A stretch of DNA of 64,000 nucleotides from Saccharothrix saharensis (lineage in GTDB: Bacteria > Actinomycetota > Actinomycetes > Mycobacteriales > Pseudonocardiaceae), in assembly GCF_006716745.1 (NCBI RefSeq), contig NZ_VFPP01000001.1, forward strand, positions 8,381,386 to 8,445,385. The letters are read 5' to 3'. Made by a program: the position numbers and the translations under genes. Under the pieces are notes generated by a model. The model saw nothing but the letters and a program-made list of their open reading frames with translations, had not been told where the DNA came from and searched no databases. Positions 44,052-54,149 of this stretch are shown here, piece after piece; the stretch's first letter is position 1, and every line of letters begins with the position of its first letter.

Positions 44052-46402
44052 CGGTCGCTCCCGGCGCGGATCGCGGCCAGCAGGTCCGGCGGTGTGATCG
44101 GCAGCGACGTGATCCGCACGCCGAACTCCGCCAGCGCGTCCTGCACGGCGTGCGCGATCGCCGCACCGCCACCGATCACCCCGGCCTCCCCGGCGCCCTT
44201 GAACCCGCCCGGGATGTGGTCGGCGGGTGTCTCCATGTGGCTGATGCCGAACGGCGGCACGACGGTGGCCGTCGGCAGCAGGTACTCGGCGAACGACCGG
44301 GTCAGCGGCTCGCCCGAGGCGCCGTAGGCCAGCCGCTCGTACAACGCGCCGCCGATGGCCTGCGCCGCGCCGCCCTGGAGCTGGCCGTCCACGATCATCG
44401 GGTTGATCACCGTGCCGCAGTCGTGCGCGATGAGGTAGCCCAGCAGGTCCACCACACCGGTCTCCACGTCGACGGAGGCCAGCACGGCCGTGCAGCCGAA
44501 CGCCGTGGCGACGTTCACCGGGTCGTACACCTCGCGCTCGTGCAGCGTCGGCGCCTCGTCCTCGGGCAGCACGCCGTGCGGCCGCCGGTAGGCCGCGTCG
44601 CCGATGTCGGCGAGGGTCACGGTCCGCCCCGGCACGCCCTTGACCGACACCACGCCCTCGGAGATCACCAGGTCGTCCGGCGAGGCCTCGAACACGTGCG
44701 CGGCGATGCGCAGCACCTTGGCGCGCAGGCGGGTCGCGGCGTTGAGGACGGCCGCGCCGCCGACGGCCGCGGCCCGGCTGGCCGCCGTGCCGTACCCCGT
44801 GTAAGGCGCGGAGTCCGTGTCGCCCGAGACGACCGTGACGTGCTCCAGCGGCACGTCGAGGACGTGCGCGGCGACCTGCGCCAGCGCCGTGTGGATGCCC
44901 TGTCCCATGGACGTCTGCCCGGTGTGGACGCTGACGTGCCCGGTCGAGTCGATGCGCACCGCGGCTTCGTCGAACCCGGAGTGGTCCAGGCCCGACATGT
45001 TCACGATCCGGGACGGCGCGAACGCCGACACCTCGTTGTGGAAGGCGTAGCCGATCCCGATGTGACCACCGCGGGCCCGCGCGTCGGCCACCCGTTCCGC
45101 CCACCCGGCCCGGCGCACGGCGTCGCGGCACAGGTCGAGGCACTCGGCGTACCGCCCGCTGTCGTAGACGAACACCGGGCTCTGATGGGGGAAGTCGGTC
45201 ACGAAGTTGCGCCGCCGCACGTCGTGCGGGTCCAGGCCGAGGTGCCGGGCGAGGGTTTCCACCATATGCTCGTGCACGAAGTTCGCCTTGGGCAGGCCGT
45301 AGCCGCGGTACGCGCCGTAGGGTGTCTTGTTGGTGACGACGCCGACGACGTCCAGCCGGACCGCGGGGATGGCGTACGGCCCGGCCATCACCGCCGCCGT
45401 CGTCCACACCGGGCTCAGGCCGACCATGCTGAAGTGCGCGCCCAGCACGCCGTGCACGGTGCCGCGCAGGCCGGTGATGGTGCCGTCGGCGCGGGCCGCC
45501 AGCTCGACGTCGATGCGCTGCTCCCGGGCGTGCACGGTGGCGACGAAGCTCTCCCGCCGGTCCTCGACGTACTTCACCGGCCGCCCGGACAGCCGGGACA
45601 GCACCGCGGCCACCACCTCGTCGCCGTAGAACCCCGACTTGTTGCCGAAACCGCCGCCGATGTCGGGCACGCGCACCCGCACCTTGTCCACCGCCACGCC
45701 GAGCACCTCGGCGAACAGCTCGCGGACCAGGTGCGGGCTCTGGGTGTTCAGCCACACGTCCAGGTGCGAGGTGAACGGGTCCCACGTGGCGACCGCGCCC
45801 CGCGTCTCCAGCGGTGCGCCGAGCTGCCGGGCGAACCGGAACGTCTCCCGCAGCACCACGTCGGCCCCCGCGAACGCGGCGTCCACGTCGCCCTGCGCCA
45901 CCACCGCGCGGCCGGCGACGTTGTCCGGCCAGTCCTCGTGCAGCCGGGGCGCGTCCGGCGCGAGCGCCTGCTCCAGCGTCGTCACGGCGGGCAGCGGCGC
46001 GTACTCGACGTCGATCAGCTCCAGGGCGTCCTCGGCGGTGGCCCGGTCGACCGCCGCGACGGCCGCGACGCCGTGGCCGCTGTAGAGCACCTTGTCGACG
46101 GCGAGCGGGTACGTGGCCGGCTCCGGCGCGTCGGGTGCGACGCGCCAGATCACCGGCTGCGGCCGTCGCACCAGCGCCCGCACCTCCGCGCCCGTGACCA
46201 CGGCGACCACGCCGGGGTGGGCGGCCGCCGCCGCCGTGTCGACGCGCACGATCCGGGCGTGCGGGTGCGGGCTGCGCAGGATCGCCGCTTCCAGCAGGCC
46301 GGGCGGCCGCACGTCGTCGAGGAACACGGCCCGCCCGGTGAGCAGCCGCACGTCCTCCGCACGGCTCACCCGTGCGCCGATCAGGCCTCCGCCCACGGTC
46401 AC
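44048..46402 (-). CDS. Molybdenum hydroxylase large subunit (form II CoxL-like)
   Basis: 784 residues from GTG 46402 (an in-frame GTG at 46429 is possible). Xanthine oxidase-family molybdopterin subunit: GGGFGNKSGFYGDE, TSMGQGIHTALAQV and the catalytic Glu loop GGFKGAGEAGVIG. The active-site loop reads GAYRGYGLPKANF, form-II-like rather than the AYxCSFR of true CO dehydrogenase. The substrate is therefore more likely an aldehyde, purine or other heteroaromatic. No maturation genes (coxDEF-like) are adjacent. Confidence 0.92.
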   Translation of the reverse strand: MTVGGGLIGARVSRAEDVRLLTGRAVFLDDVRPPGLLEAAILRSPHPHARIVRVDTAAAAAHPGVVAVVTGAEVRALVRRPQPVIWRVAPDAPEPATYPLAVDKVLYSGHGVAAVAAVDRATAEDALELIDVEYAPLPAVTTLEQALAPDAPRLHEDWPDNVAGRAVVAQGDVDAAFAGADVVLRETFRFARQLGAPLETRGAVATWDPFTSHLDVWLNTQSPHLVRELFAEVLGVAVDKVRVRVPDIGGGFGNKSGFYGDEVVAAVLSRLSGRPVKYVEDRRESFVATVHAREQRIDVELAARADGTITGLRGTVHGVLGAHFSMVGLSPVWTTAAVMAGPYAIPAVRLDVVGVVTNKTPYGAYRGYGLPKANFVHEHMVETLARHLGLDPHDVRRRNFVTDFPHQSPVFVYDSGRYAECLDLCRDAVRRAGWAERVADARARGGHIGIGYAFHNEVSAFAPSRIVNMSGLDHSGFDEAAVRIDSTGHVSVHTGQTSMGQGIHTALAQVAAHVLDVPLEHVTVVSGDTDSAPYTGYGTAASRAAAVGGAAVLNAATRLRAKVLRIAAHVFEASPDDLVISEGVVSVKGVPGRTVTLADIGDAAYRRPHGVLPEDEAPTLHEREVYDPVNVATAFGCTAVLASVDVETGVVDLLGYLIAHDCGTVINPMIVDGQLQGGAAQAIGGALYERLAYGASGEPLTRSFAEYLLPTATVVPPFGISHMETPADHIPGGFKGAGEAGVIGGGAAIAHAVQDALAEFGVRITSLPITPPDLLAAIRAGSDR

Positions 46403-46489
46403 CCCCGATCGTCCAGTCCACCCTGGCACCGACCGGTGGAGCGGGGAAGCGCTCAGTCGGGTTACACCCGGTGCGCCCGCCGCGGACCC

Positions 46490-49405
46490 TCACACGCGCT
46501 GGCGGACGACTCCCAGCCCCGCACGGGCGCGGTCCTGCTCGTCCCGGTCTCCGGTCCCGGTGGCGATCCGCAGGGCGTCGATGTGCGCGGCGCGGGCGTC
46601 GTCCGGCCGGCCCGCCAGGCACAGGGCCTCGCCGAGGCCGTTCAGGGCGCTCGCCTCGCCGTACCGGTGGCCGATGTCGCGGAACCCGTCCAGGGCGGCC
46701 GTGTAGCAGCGGTGCGCCCGGGCCCAGTCGCCGAGCCGGGCGTGCACGTTGCCCAGGTTGCTCAGCGTCACGGCCACGCCGTAGCTGTGGTCCAGGCGCT
46801 GGAACAGCTCCTGCGCCCGGGAGAGGTGGCGGACCGCGTCGGGGTAGCGCCGCAGGCTCGCGCACACGTCGCCGAGGTTGGACAACGCGCTGGCCTGGCC
46901 GACCGCGTCGTCGAGCCGGCCGAACAGGTCCAGCGCGCGTTCCAGGGGCTCGACCGCGTCGGCGTGGTGACCGGGGCGGCTGTGCACGTTGCCGAGGTTG
47001 AGCAGCGCCGACGCCTCGCCGTAGCGGTTGCCCGACCTCCGGTGCAGGGCCAGCGCCTCCTCGTGCAGCGACGCGGCCTCCTCGTGCTCGCCGAGCCGTT
47101 CCTGGACGACGCCGAGGTTCGACAACGCCCGGGCCGCGCCGTGCTGGTCGCCGGTGCGCCGGTGCCGCTCGATCGCCTCGCGCAGGTGCCCGGCCGCCTG
47201 GTCGTAGTCACCGAGCAGCCGCCGCAACGCGCCGAGGTTGGTCGACGCGGCGGCCAGCATGCCGTCCTCACCCGCCCGCCGGGCGGCGCGCAACGCGCAC
47301 CCGTGGACGGTCAAGGCGTCCGCGTAGTGACCGCCCTCCAGGTACCGGTACAGCGTGTTCGCCAGGTCGACCGCGAACCGCGGCCGGTCGTCGTGCTCGG
47401 CGAAGCGGCACAGGGCGACGAGCGTGGACCGCTCGGCGTCGAGCCAGGCACGTGCGGCGTCGCCGGTGGTGAACGGGAGCGGCAGCGTCACGGGGACGTC
47501 CGGCCGGTAGGGGCGGTCGGCCGGGTGGAGCAGGTCCGACGCCGCCGACGCGGCGGCCAGGTGGTGGTCCAGCAACCGTTCGACGGCGGCGGTCCGCTCC
47601 GGCTCCGGGTCGTGCTCCCCGGCCAGCTCCTCGGCGTAGGCGCGCAGCAGGTCGTGCACGGTGAACCGGCCGCCGCCCGCCGGCTGCGCCAGGTGGTTGC
47701 GCGCCAACGACTCCAGGTCCGCACGCGCCTCGTCCGGATCACGGCCGGTGAGGGCGGCGAGCGCGAACGGCGTCACGTCCGCGCCCGGGTGCAGCCCCAA
47801 CCGCCGGAACGCGAGCGCGAGCCGCGGCCGCAACTGCTGGTAGGACCACGAGAACACGGTCCGCACGGCGGCGCGCACGTCGTCGCCGACGTCGAGCACG
47901 CGCAGCCTTCGCCGCCGGTCGGCCAGCTCGCCGGTCAGCTCGGCCAACGAGCTGCCCGGCCGGGACGCGGCCAGCTCGGCGGCGACGCGCAGCGCGAGCG
48001 GCAACCGGCCGCACCGCGCGGCCAGCTCGGCCGCGGCCCCCGGTTCCCCGCGCACCCGCTCGCCGATCAACGCGCGCAGCAACGCCACCGAGTCCGGCAC
48101 GGGCAGCAGGTCCACGTCGACCCGGTGCGCGCCGTGCACCGCGACCAGGCCCGCCAGGCTGTTGCGGCTGGTCACCAGGACCAGGCAGCTCGACGTGCCG
48201 GGCAGCAGCGGCCGCACCTGGTCGACGCCGGCCGCGTTGTCGAGCACGACCAGCACCCGCCGGTCGGCGAGCTCGGCGCGGTAGCGCGCGGCGCGCTGGT
48301 CGGGGTCGACCGGGACGTCCGCGCCGGTGACGCCGAGACCGTCGAGCAGGCGGGTCAGGGCGTCCTCCGCCGCCACCGGCGACCGCGGGTCGTAGCCGCG
48401 CAGGTCCAGGTACAGCTGCCCGTCGGGGAACTCCGACCGGATGCGGTGGGCCCAGTGCAGCGCGAGCGCGGTCTTGCCGACACCGGCCGTGCCGCACACG
48501 ACGACGATCGGCACCCCGGCCCGCCCGGCGGCCGGCACCCGGTCGAGCGCGGCGAGCTCCGCCTGCCTGCCGGTGAAACCGGCCACGTCCCCGGGGAGCT
48601 GGTTCACCGGCGCGCCGGGCGTTCGCGGTTTCGCCGGTGCGGCGGCGCTGTCCCCGGCTGGTTCTTCGAGCGCGGCCAGGTAGGCGGCGCTCAATTCCGG
48701 GCCGGGACCGACGCCGAGTTCCTCGGTGAGGTTGCGGCGCACCGCGTTGTAGGTGTCGAACGCCCGGTCGCGCTGACCGGAAGCGGTGTAAGCCCGGACG
48801 AGCAGCGCCTGCATCGCCTCGTCCAGCGCGTGCTCGGCGGCGTGCTCGACCAGCGCGGGCAGCACGTCGCGCGCCGCACCGGCGCCGATCATCACCTCGG
48901 CGTAGCGGGCCAACGCGGCCCGGCGCTCACCGTCCAGCGTGACGACGCCGGGGTGACCGGCCAGCACCGGCACGTCGGCCAGCGGACGGCCGTGCCACAG
49001 CGCCAAGGCCCGGCCCAGCAGCTCGGCGGCGTGGTGGGGATCGCCGGCCCGGGCCGGGTCGGCGCGGGCCACCAGCGAGCGGAACCGCACCACGTCCACC
49101 GCGTCCGGCGGCAGGGCCAGCGCGTACCCGTCGTCCACGGCCGGGATGGTCGTGCTCGGCGCGCGGCGACCGCGCTCGGGTTCCAGCAGCCGCCGCAGGT
49201 GCTTGACGTGCGTGTGCAGGACGTTGGTCGCGCTGGGCGGCGGTCGTTCGCCCCACAGCGCGTCGACCAGCTCGGCGCGGGTCACCGGCTTGCCGTGCGC
49301 GAGGGCCAGCAGGCCGAGCACAGCCCTGCGCCCGGCCGGTCCGAGCGCCAGCACGACGCCGTCACGCCGGACCCGCAGAGGTCCGAGCACTTGGACGGCC
49401 AGCAC
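46490..49405 (-). CDS. SARP/AfsR-family transcriptional activator
   Basis: 971 residues. An OmpR-like winged helix (VLGLLALAHGKPVTRAELVD, ALWGERPPPSATNVLHTHV) and BTAD (AELLGRALALWHGRPLADV, TYNAVRRNLTEELGVGPGPE) occupy the first 260. An NB-ARC ATPase follows (GTAGVGKTALALHW, VLVVLDNAAG, RFTVHDLLRAYAEELA). The last 300 residues are TPRs with recurring LSNLG and LLNLGNVHSRPGHHADA. Such regulators bind direct heptameric repeats and switch on secondary metabolism. It is divergent from the MFS/ATP-grasp operon (228 bp), its likely target. Confidence 0.93.
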   Translation of the reverse strand: MLAVQVLGPLRVRRDGVVLALGPAGRRAVLGLLALAHGKPVTRAELVDALWGERPPPSATNVLHTHVKHLRRLLEPERGRRAPSTTIPAVDDGYALALPPDAVDVVRFRSLVARADPARAGDPHHAAELLGRALALWHGRPLADVPVLAGHPGVVTLDGERRAALARYAEVMIGAGAARDVLPALVEHAAEHALDEAMQALLVRAYTASGQRDRAFDTYNAVRRNLTEELGVGPGPELSAAYLAALEEPAGDSAAAPAKPRTPGAPVNQLPGDVAGFTGRQAELAALDRVPAAGRAGVPIVVVCGTAGVGKTALALHWAHRIRSEFPDGQLYLDLRGYDPRSPVAAEDALTRLLDGLGVTGADVPVDPDQRAARYRAELADRRVLVVLDNAAGVDQVRPLLPGTSSCLVLVTSRNSLAGLVAVHGAHRVDVDLLPVPDSVALLRALIGERVRGEPGAAAELAARCGRLPLALRVAAELAASRPGSSLAELTGELADRRRRLRVLDVGDDVRAAVRTVFSWSYQQLRPRLALAFRRLGLHPGADVTPFALAALTGRDPDEARADLESLARNHLAQPAGGGRFTVHDLLRAYAEELAGEHDPEPERTAAVERLLDHHLAAASAASDLLHPADRPYRPDVPVTLPLPFTTGDAARAWLDAERSTLVALCRFAEHDDRPRFAVDLANTLYRYLEGGHYADALTVHGCALRAARRAGEDGMLAAASTNLGALRRLLGDYDQAAGHLREAIERHRRTGDQHGAARALSNLGVVQERLGEHEEAASLHEEALALHRRSGNRYGEASALLNLGNVHSRPGHHADAVEPLERALDLFGRLDDAVGQASALSNLGDVCASLRRYPDAVRHLSRAQELFQRLDHSYGVAVTLSNLGNVHARLGDWARAHRCYTAALDGFRDIGHRYGEASALNGLGEALCLAGRPDDARAAHIDALRIATGTGDRDEQDRARAGLGVVRQRV

Positions 49406-49633
49406 CCACGACCCCCATCATGCCGCGCCCGCGGCGGAATTCGGCGGCTCCAGGCTGGCACGCGGTCCAACACCACTCCAGCCGCCATCCAGACCCATTT
49501 CCTGAGCCCGACGAACGTGCGCTCGTCGGACGTGTTCCGGTCCAGTTGCCGTCCAGAGCACGTCCAGTCGGGATCGGGAGCATGGCAGTGCCCGGCGGGT
49601 CGCCGGTGGCGGGACGACCAGGGGGACGGGCGG

Positions 49634-50872
49634 ATGCGGTTGCGGGAGCTGCACCCGAACCTCCGGTTGCGCATCGCCGTGGCGTTCGTCGAACGCGCGC
49701 TGAACACGATCATCACCCCGCTCATGGCCATCTACCTGGCCGGCGAGGTCGGCGCGGCGCGGGCCGGCCTGCTGATCGGGGCGGCGGTCGTGCTCGCGGT
49801 GGCCGCGAGCCTGGTCGGCGGGCCGGTCGCGGACGGCCGGGGCAGGCGGCTGCCGCTGCTGGTCGGCACGGCGGGCACCGCGGTCGCGTTCCTGGGCATG
49901 GCGGCGGCCAGCTCGCCGTGGTGGGGCTCGGCCCCGGCGGTGTTCGCGTTCTACGTGCTCAACAACGCGGTGTCGCACTTCGCCGTGCCCGCGAACGAGG
50001 CGATGATCGTCGACGTCACGCCGACCGGGCACCGCAAGGCCGTCTACACCCTCCAGTACTGGACGGTGAACGCCGCGCTCGCCGCGGGCGCGCTGGTCGC
50101 GAGCTTCCTCTACAGCGGGTACTTCACCGCGATGCTGACCGTCGCGGCGGCGATCGCGGGCGTGGCGGCGCTCGTGAGCCTGAAGTACCTGACCGAGACC
50201 ATGCCGGAGTCGGTCGGCCGGCCCCGGTTCCGCGAGCTGCTGCGCGGCTACGCCGACGCGGTGCGGAACCGGCCGTTCCTGCGGCTCGTCGCGGGCATGA
50301 CGCTGTGGCTCGGTCTGGAGACCCAGCTCGTCGGCTACATCGGCGTGCACCTCGCGCAGACCCACCCGCAGCGGCGCGAGTGGCTCGCGCTCGGGCCGTG
50401 GCACGTCCACCTGAACGGGGTGGAGGTGCTGGGCGTGCTGCGCGCCGAGAACACGCTGCTGATCGTGGTGCTGGCGGCGTTCTCGCACCGGCTGGCGCGC
50501 GGGCTCGCCGACCGGCCCCGAGTCCACCTCGGCATCGCCCTGTTCGCCGCGGGCAACGCGGCCCTGGTCCTCGCCGCCGACCTGGTCGTGCTGGTGCTCG
50601 CCGTGCTCGTGCTGACCATCGGCGAGCTGCTGCACATCCCGGTGATGCAGGCGATGCTGGCCGACCTGGTGCCCGAGCACGCCCGCACCCGCTACCTGGC
50701 GGTGTTCAAGCTCGACGTCCAGGGCGGGCTGCTGATCTCGGCCGCGGGGATCAGCGCGGGCGCGGTGCTGCCGCCGTGGGGGATGGCGGTGGGGTTCGGC
50801 GTGCTGGCGGCGCTGATCGTCACGTCCTACCGGCCCCTGCTCGCCCGGCGGGCGGTCGGCACGTCCACCTAG
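49634..50872 (+). CDS. MFS transporter of the ATP-grasp operon
   Basis: 412 residues, about twelve transmembrane helices. ATG 49634 has GGGGGA upstream. The loop 2-3 motif GGPVADGRGRRLPLLVG is the MFS signature, and NEAMIVDVTP and LADLVPEHARTRYLAVFKLD are like those of YdeA/MDR-type exporters. Heads an operon with the tandem ATP-grasp ligase and DUF6875 gene, so it probably exports their product or imports a substrate. Confidence 0.9.
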   Translation: MRLRELHPNLRLRIAVAFVERALNTIITPLMAIYLAGEVGAARAGLLIGAAVVLAVAASLVGGPVADGRGRRLPLLVGTAGTAVAFLGMAAASSPWWGSAPAVFAFYVLNNAVSHFAVPANEAMIVDVTPTGHRKAVYTLQYWTVNAALAAGALVASFLYSGYFTAMLTVAAAIAGVAALVSLKYLTETMPESVGRPRFRELLRGYADAVRNRPFLRLVAGMTLWLGLETQLVGYIGVHLAQTHPQRREWLALGPWHVHLNGVEVLGVLRAENTLLIVVLAAFSHRLARGLADRPRVHLGIALFAAGNAALVLAADLVVLVLAVLVLTIGELLHIPVMQAMLADLVPEHARTRYLAVFKLDVQGGLLISAAGISAGAVLPPWGMAVGFGVLAALIVTSYRPLLARRAVGTST

Positions 50873-50919
50873 GCACTCACGTCACCACGAAGTCGTCATG
50901 GAGAGAGGGAAACGCCGCG

Positions 50920-53349
50920 ATGGCAGTCAAGAGCATCGGCGACGGCCACGTCGTCGTGCTGAACCGGTGGCGCGACTCGTTCGCCGAGTACGCCCGCTAC
51001 CTCGACCACGACGTCGCCCGCGTCACCTACGTCACGACCGACGTCGGCCGGGCCGCGGTGCCACCGAACGCCCGTGAGGTCGTGGTCGTCGCGGACCTGC
51101 TCGACCACGCCGAGGTGCGCGCCGCGCTGGAACCGGCGTTGCGCGACCACGGCCGCCCGGAGGCCGTGGTCGCGTTGCAGGAGAGCGACTTCGCGGTGGC
51201 GGCGGCGCTGCGGGAGGAGTTCTCCGCACGCGGCCGCACACGCGCCGACCTGCACCACTTCCTGGACAAGCACGCGATGCTGCTGGCCGCGCAGCGCACC
51301 GGAGTGCCCGTGCCGCGCTTCGAGCTGGTGACCGACGCCGCCGGGCTGACCCGGTTCGCCGGGAGGGTCGGCTGGCCGGTGGTGGTGAAGTCGTTGCAGG
51401 GCCGGGCGAGCACGGGTGTCCGGCGGCTCGACTCGGCCGACGCCGTCGACCGGCTGGACGTCCCGTTCGACGCCGAGCACCCGCTGGTGGCCCAGGAGTA
51501 CCTGCCGCACCGCATCTACCACGTGGACGGCGTGCACCTCGGCGGCGGCGTGCTGGGGCCGTGGCGGCTCAACGCCTACCTGAACGTGCCGGGCGGGGTG
51601 ACCCGCGGGCCGCTGGCGTTCGCGATGGGGGAGCCGGTCGGGTCGGTCGAGGTCGACGACCCGACGGTGCTCGCCGAGGTGGAGAAGTTCCTGCGGGTGC
51701 TGGTGCCCGGCATGTCCGTCGACCCGTGGGTGTTCCACCTGGAGCTGTTCCTGACCCCGGACGGCGAGTGGGTGTTCCTGGAGGTCGGGTGCCGCCCGGG
51801 CGGCGGCGAGATCCCGTTCGTGTGGCGGGACGTGCACCGCGTCGACCTGATGGAGTGCGAGTTCTCCCTCCAGTGCGGCGAGACCCCGGAGCTCGCGCCG
51901 TTCGACGCCGACGAGCCGGTGGGCGGCTGCCTGCACGTGCCGCTGGACCGGCCCGCGCCGTGCCGGGTGGTCGCCGCCGAGAGCATGGTCTCCTTCGACG
52001 GCCCCTACTCCGAGGCCATCCCCGCCGTCGGAACCGTCATCCCCCGCACCGCGGGCTCGTACGAGTTCGTCGGTGGGCGGTTCCGACACCGGGGCGGGTC
52101 GACCGCGGAGGTCGCGGCACGGGTGCTGGCGACGGCCGCGACCTACCGGGTGGTGAGCGAACCGGTGCGGGTCGCGGTGATCGGCAGCCGGGTCGAGGTG
52201 GTCCAGGCGGCGGCGGACCTCGGGCTGGACGTGACGCTGGTGCACTTCCCGGACCGCTACGACCGCCGGTCGGACGAGCTGTGCGCGAAGGTGCTGACCG
52301 CGGACCTGATCGCCGAGCCGGACCGGGTGGTGGAGCTGCTGCGCCGCGAGCACGCCGAGCGGCCGTTCACCAGGGTGCTCACGCTGACCGAACCGGGCCT
52401 GCTGCCCGCCGCGCGGCTCAACGCCGAGTGGGGGCTGGGCGGCAACAGCGTCGAGACCGTGCGGCTGCTGAAGGACAAGGCGCTCATGCGCGACCGGCTC
52501 GCCGAGGTCGGCCTGTCACCGGTCCGGTACCGGACCGTGCGCGGGGAGGAGGAGCTGCTGGAGTTCCTGATCGAGCTGGACGGGGTGCCGGTGGTCGTCA
52601 AGCCGCCGGACTCCGGGGGCAGCGACGGTGTGGCGCTGGTCGTGACGCCGCAGGACGTACCGACGGCGTGGCGCCGGGTCGAGGGGTCCGGGCGCACCGC
52701 CGTGCTCGCCGAGGAGTACCTCGACGGGCCGGAGATCAGCGTCGAGGCGTTCAGCCAGGACGGCGTCCACACCGTCGTGGCGCTGACCGACAAGGTGCTG
52801 GGCACCGGGTTCGTCGAGGTGGGGCACGCGGTGCCCGCCACCCTGACCGAACCGACGCGGCGGCGCGTCCGCGAGCTGACCACCGCCCTGCTGGACGCGG
52901 TCGGCCTGGTCGAGGGGCCGTCGCACACCGAGATCAAGCTGACCGGGCGCGGGCCGCGGATCGTGGAGTCGCACAACCGCGTCGGCGGCGACTTCATCCC
53001 GGACCTCGTCCGGCTCGTCCACGGCGTGGACCTGCAACGGCTCGCCGTCGGCGTGCCGCTCGGGCTGGTGCCCTGGCGGCCGGGACCGCGGCCGGCGGAG
53101 GGCGGCGCGGCGGTGCGGTTCCTCCTCGCCGAGCCCGGCACGGTCACCGACGTGACCGTGCCGGGGGCGCTGGACCCGGCCGTGTCGCTGACCGTCACCG
53201 CCGAGCCCGGCACCGAGGTGCCGCCGCTGCGCTGGTCCGACGACCGGGTGTGCGGGCACGTGATCGCCACCGGGGCCGACGCGACCGAAGCCCTGGCGCG
53301 CTGTGAGGACGCCGTCTCACAGGTTCGCATCGGCACCCGAGCGGGCTGA
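50920..53349 (+). CDS. Tandem ATP-grasp ligase
   Basis: 809 residues with two ATP-grasp units. Unit 1 (1-400): FLDKHAMLLAAQRTGVPVPR, GWPVVVKSLQGRASTGVRR and metal-site FLEVGCRPGGGEIP. Unit 2 (420-809): NSVETVRLLKDKALMRDRLA, GVPVVVKPPDSGGSDGV, ISVEAFSQDG, and IKLTGRGPRIVESHNRVGGD with the metal-binding Glu and Asn. The enzyme activates carboxylates as acyl phosphates and joins them to amines, as in dipeptide ligases. Two active sites suggest two successive ligations, or one scaffold and one active unit. Sits 47 bp after the MFS gene. Confidence 0.9.
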   Translation: MAVKSIGDGHVVVLNRWRDSFAEYARYLDHDVARVTYVTTDVGRAAVPPNAREVVVVADLLDHAEVRAALEPALRDHGRPEAVVALQESDFAVAAALREEFSARGRTRADLHHFLDKHAMLLAAQRTGVPVPRFELVTDAAGLTRFAGRVGWPVVVKSLQGRASTGVRRLDSADAVDRLDVPFDAEHPLVAQEYLPHRIYHVDGVHLGGGVLGPWRLNAYLNVPGGVTRGPLAFAMGEPVGSVEVDDPTVLAEVEKFLRVLVPGMSVDPWVFHLELFLTPDGEWVFLEVGCRPGGGEIPFVWRDVHRVDLMECEFSLQCGETPELAPFDADEPVGGCLHVPLDRPAPCRVVAAESMVSFDGPYSEAIPAVGTVIPRTAGSYEFVGGRFRHRGGSTAEVAARVLATAATYRVVSEPVRVAVIGSRVEVVQAAADLGLDVTLVHFPDRYDRRSDELCAKVLTADLIAEPDRVVELLRREHAERPFTRVLTLTEPGLLPAARLNAEWGLGGNSVETVRLLKDKALMRDRLAEVGLSPVRYRTVRGEEELLEFLIELDGVPVVVKPPDSGGSDGVALVVTPQDVPTAWRRVEGSGRTAVLAEEYLDGPEISVEAFSQDGVHTVVALTDKVLGTGFVEVGHAVPATLTEPTRRRVRELTTALLDAVGLVEGPSHTEIKLTGRGPRIVESHNRVGGDFIPDLVRLVHGVDLQRLAVGVPLGLVPWRPGPRPAEGGAAVRFLLAEPGTVTDVTVPGALDPAVSLTVTAEPGTEVPPLRWSDDRVCGHVIATGADATEALARCEDAVSQVRIGTRAG

Positions 53350-53385
53350 CCCGCGTCACCTCACCGCACGTCCGAGAGGCATGTC

Positions 53386-54093
53386 ATGATCGTCGACCCC
53401 GTCGACCCGAACCGCTTCCTGGTCGAGCTGTCCGACCTGCGCGGACCGCTGCCCGAGCAGGTGCGCCGCCACCAGCACGCCCTGTACTCCGTCGTCGGCT
53501 GGGCCCACCAGTACCTGGCCAGGCCGCACCCCGACCTCGGTCGCAAGGGCCCGGTGTGCCCGTTCGTGCAGGGCACCCTGGACAAGGGGCTGCTGTACCT
53601 GGCCGTCCAGCCGGGCCGACCGCGTTCGGCGGCCGAGGTCACCGACGCGCTGGCCCGCTACCGGGCGTGGTACCTGGAGCTGCGCGAGCACGCCGGGCCG
53701 GCCGCGCAGTTCCTCACCGTCCTCGTGCTGTTCCCCGACCTGCCGCTGCGGGACGCGTCCCGGCTGGTGGACGAGACCCAGTCGCGGCTCAAGGCCGACT
53801 ACGTCGCCCAGGGTCTGATGATCGGCGAGTTCCACGACGGGCCGCCGCCGAAGCCGGGCCTGTGGAACCCCGACTTCCGCCCGCTGCGCAGCCCGGTGCC
53901 CCTGCTGGCGATCCGGTCCCTCGTGCCGACGGACTTCCCGTTCCTGCGCGACGACCGCGACTTCGTCGCCGCCTACCTGGACCGCGTCGACCCCGGCGAC
54001 GTGCCACCCCGGTGGCGGGACGAGGTGATCGAGGTCGCCGCCCACTTCGGGCTGGTGCCCGTACCGCCGGCCCTGGACGCGTCGATCGGGTGA
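53386..54093 (+). CDS. DUF6875-type protein
   Basis: 235 residues from ATG 53386, 36 bp after the ATP-grasp gene. The segment DLGRKGPVCPFVQGTLDKGL with a lone conserved Cys-Pro, FLTVLVLFPDLPLRD, and NPDFRPLRSPVPLLAIRSLV resemble the DUF6875 family found in small natural-product clusters. No catalytic motif is known to me. Probably a tailoring or partner enzyme of the ligase. Confidence 0.75.
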   Translation: MIVDPVDPNRFLVELSDLRGPLPEQVRRHQHALYSVVGWAHQYLARPHPDLGRKGPVCPFVQGTLDKGLLYLAVQPGRPRSAAEVTDALARYRAWYLELREHAGPAAQFLTVLVLFPDLPLRDASRLVDETQSRLKADYVAQGLMIGEFHDGPPPKPGLWNPDFRPLRSPVPLLAIRSLVPTDFPFLRDDRDFVAAYLDRVDPGDVPPRWRDEVIEVAAHFGLVPVPPALDASIG

Positions 54094-54149
54094 TCGCCTG
54101 CCCCGCCCCGGTCAGGGCAGGACGCCGACGACCGCCGTCACCTGACCCG

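Noticed and set aside
43925-50872. A 2315-codon open frame on the plus strand across the molybdenum hydroxylase, SARP and MFS genes
   Set aside because: It is the complement of real minus-strand genes in GC-rich DNA; only its last part (49634 onward) is a gene, with its own ribosome site.
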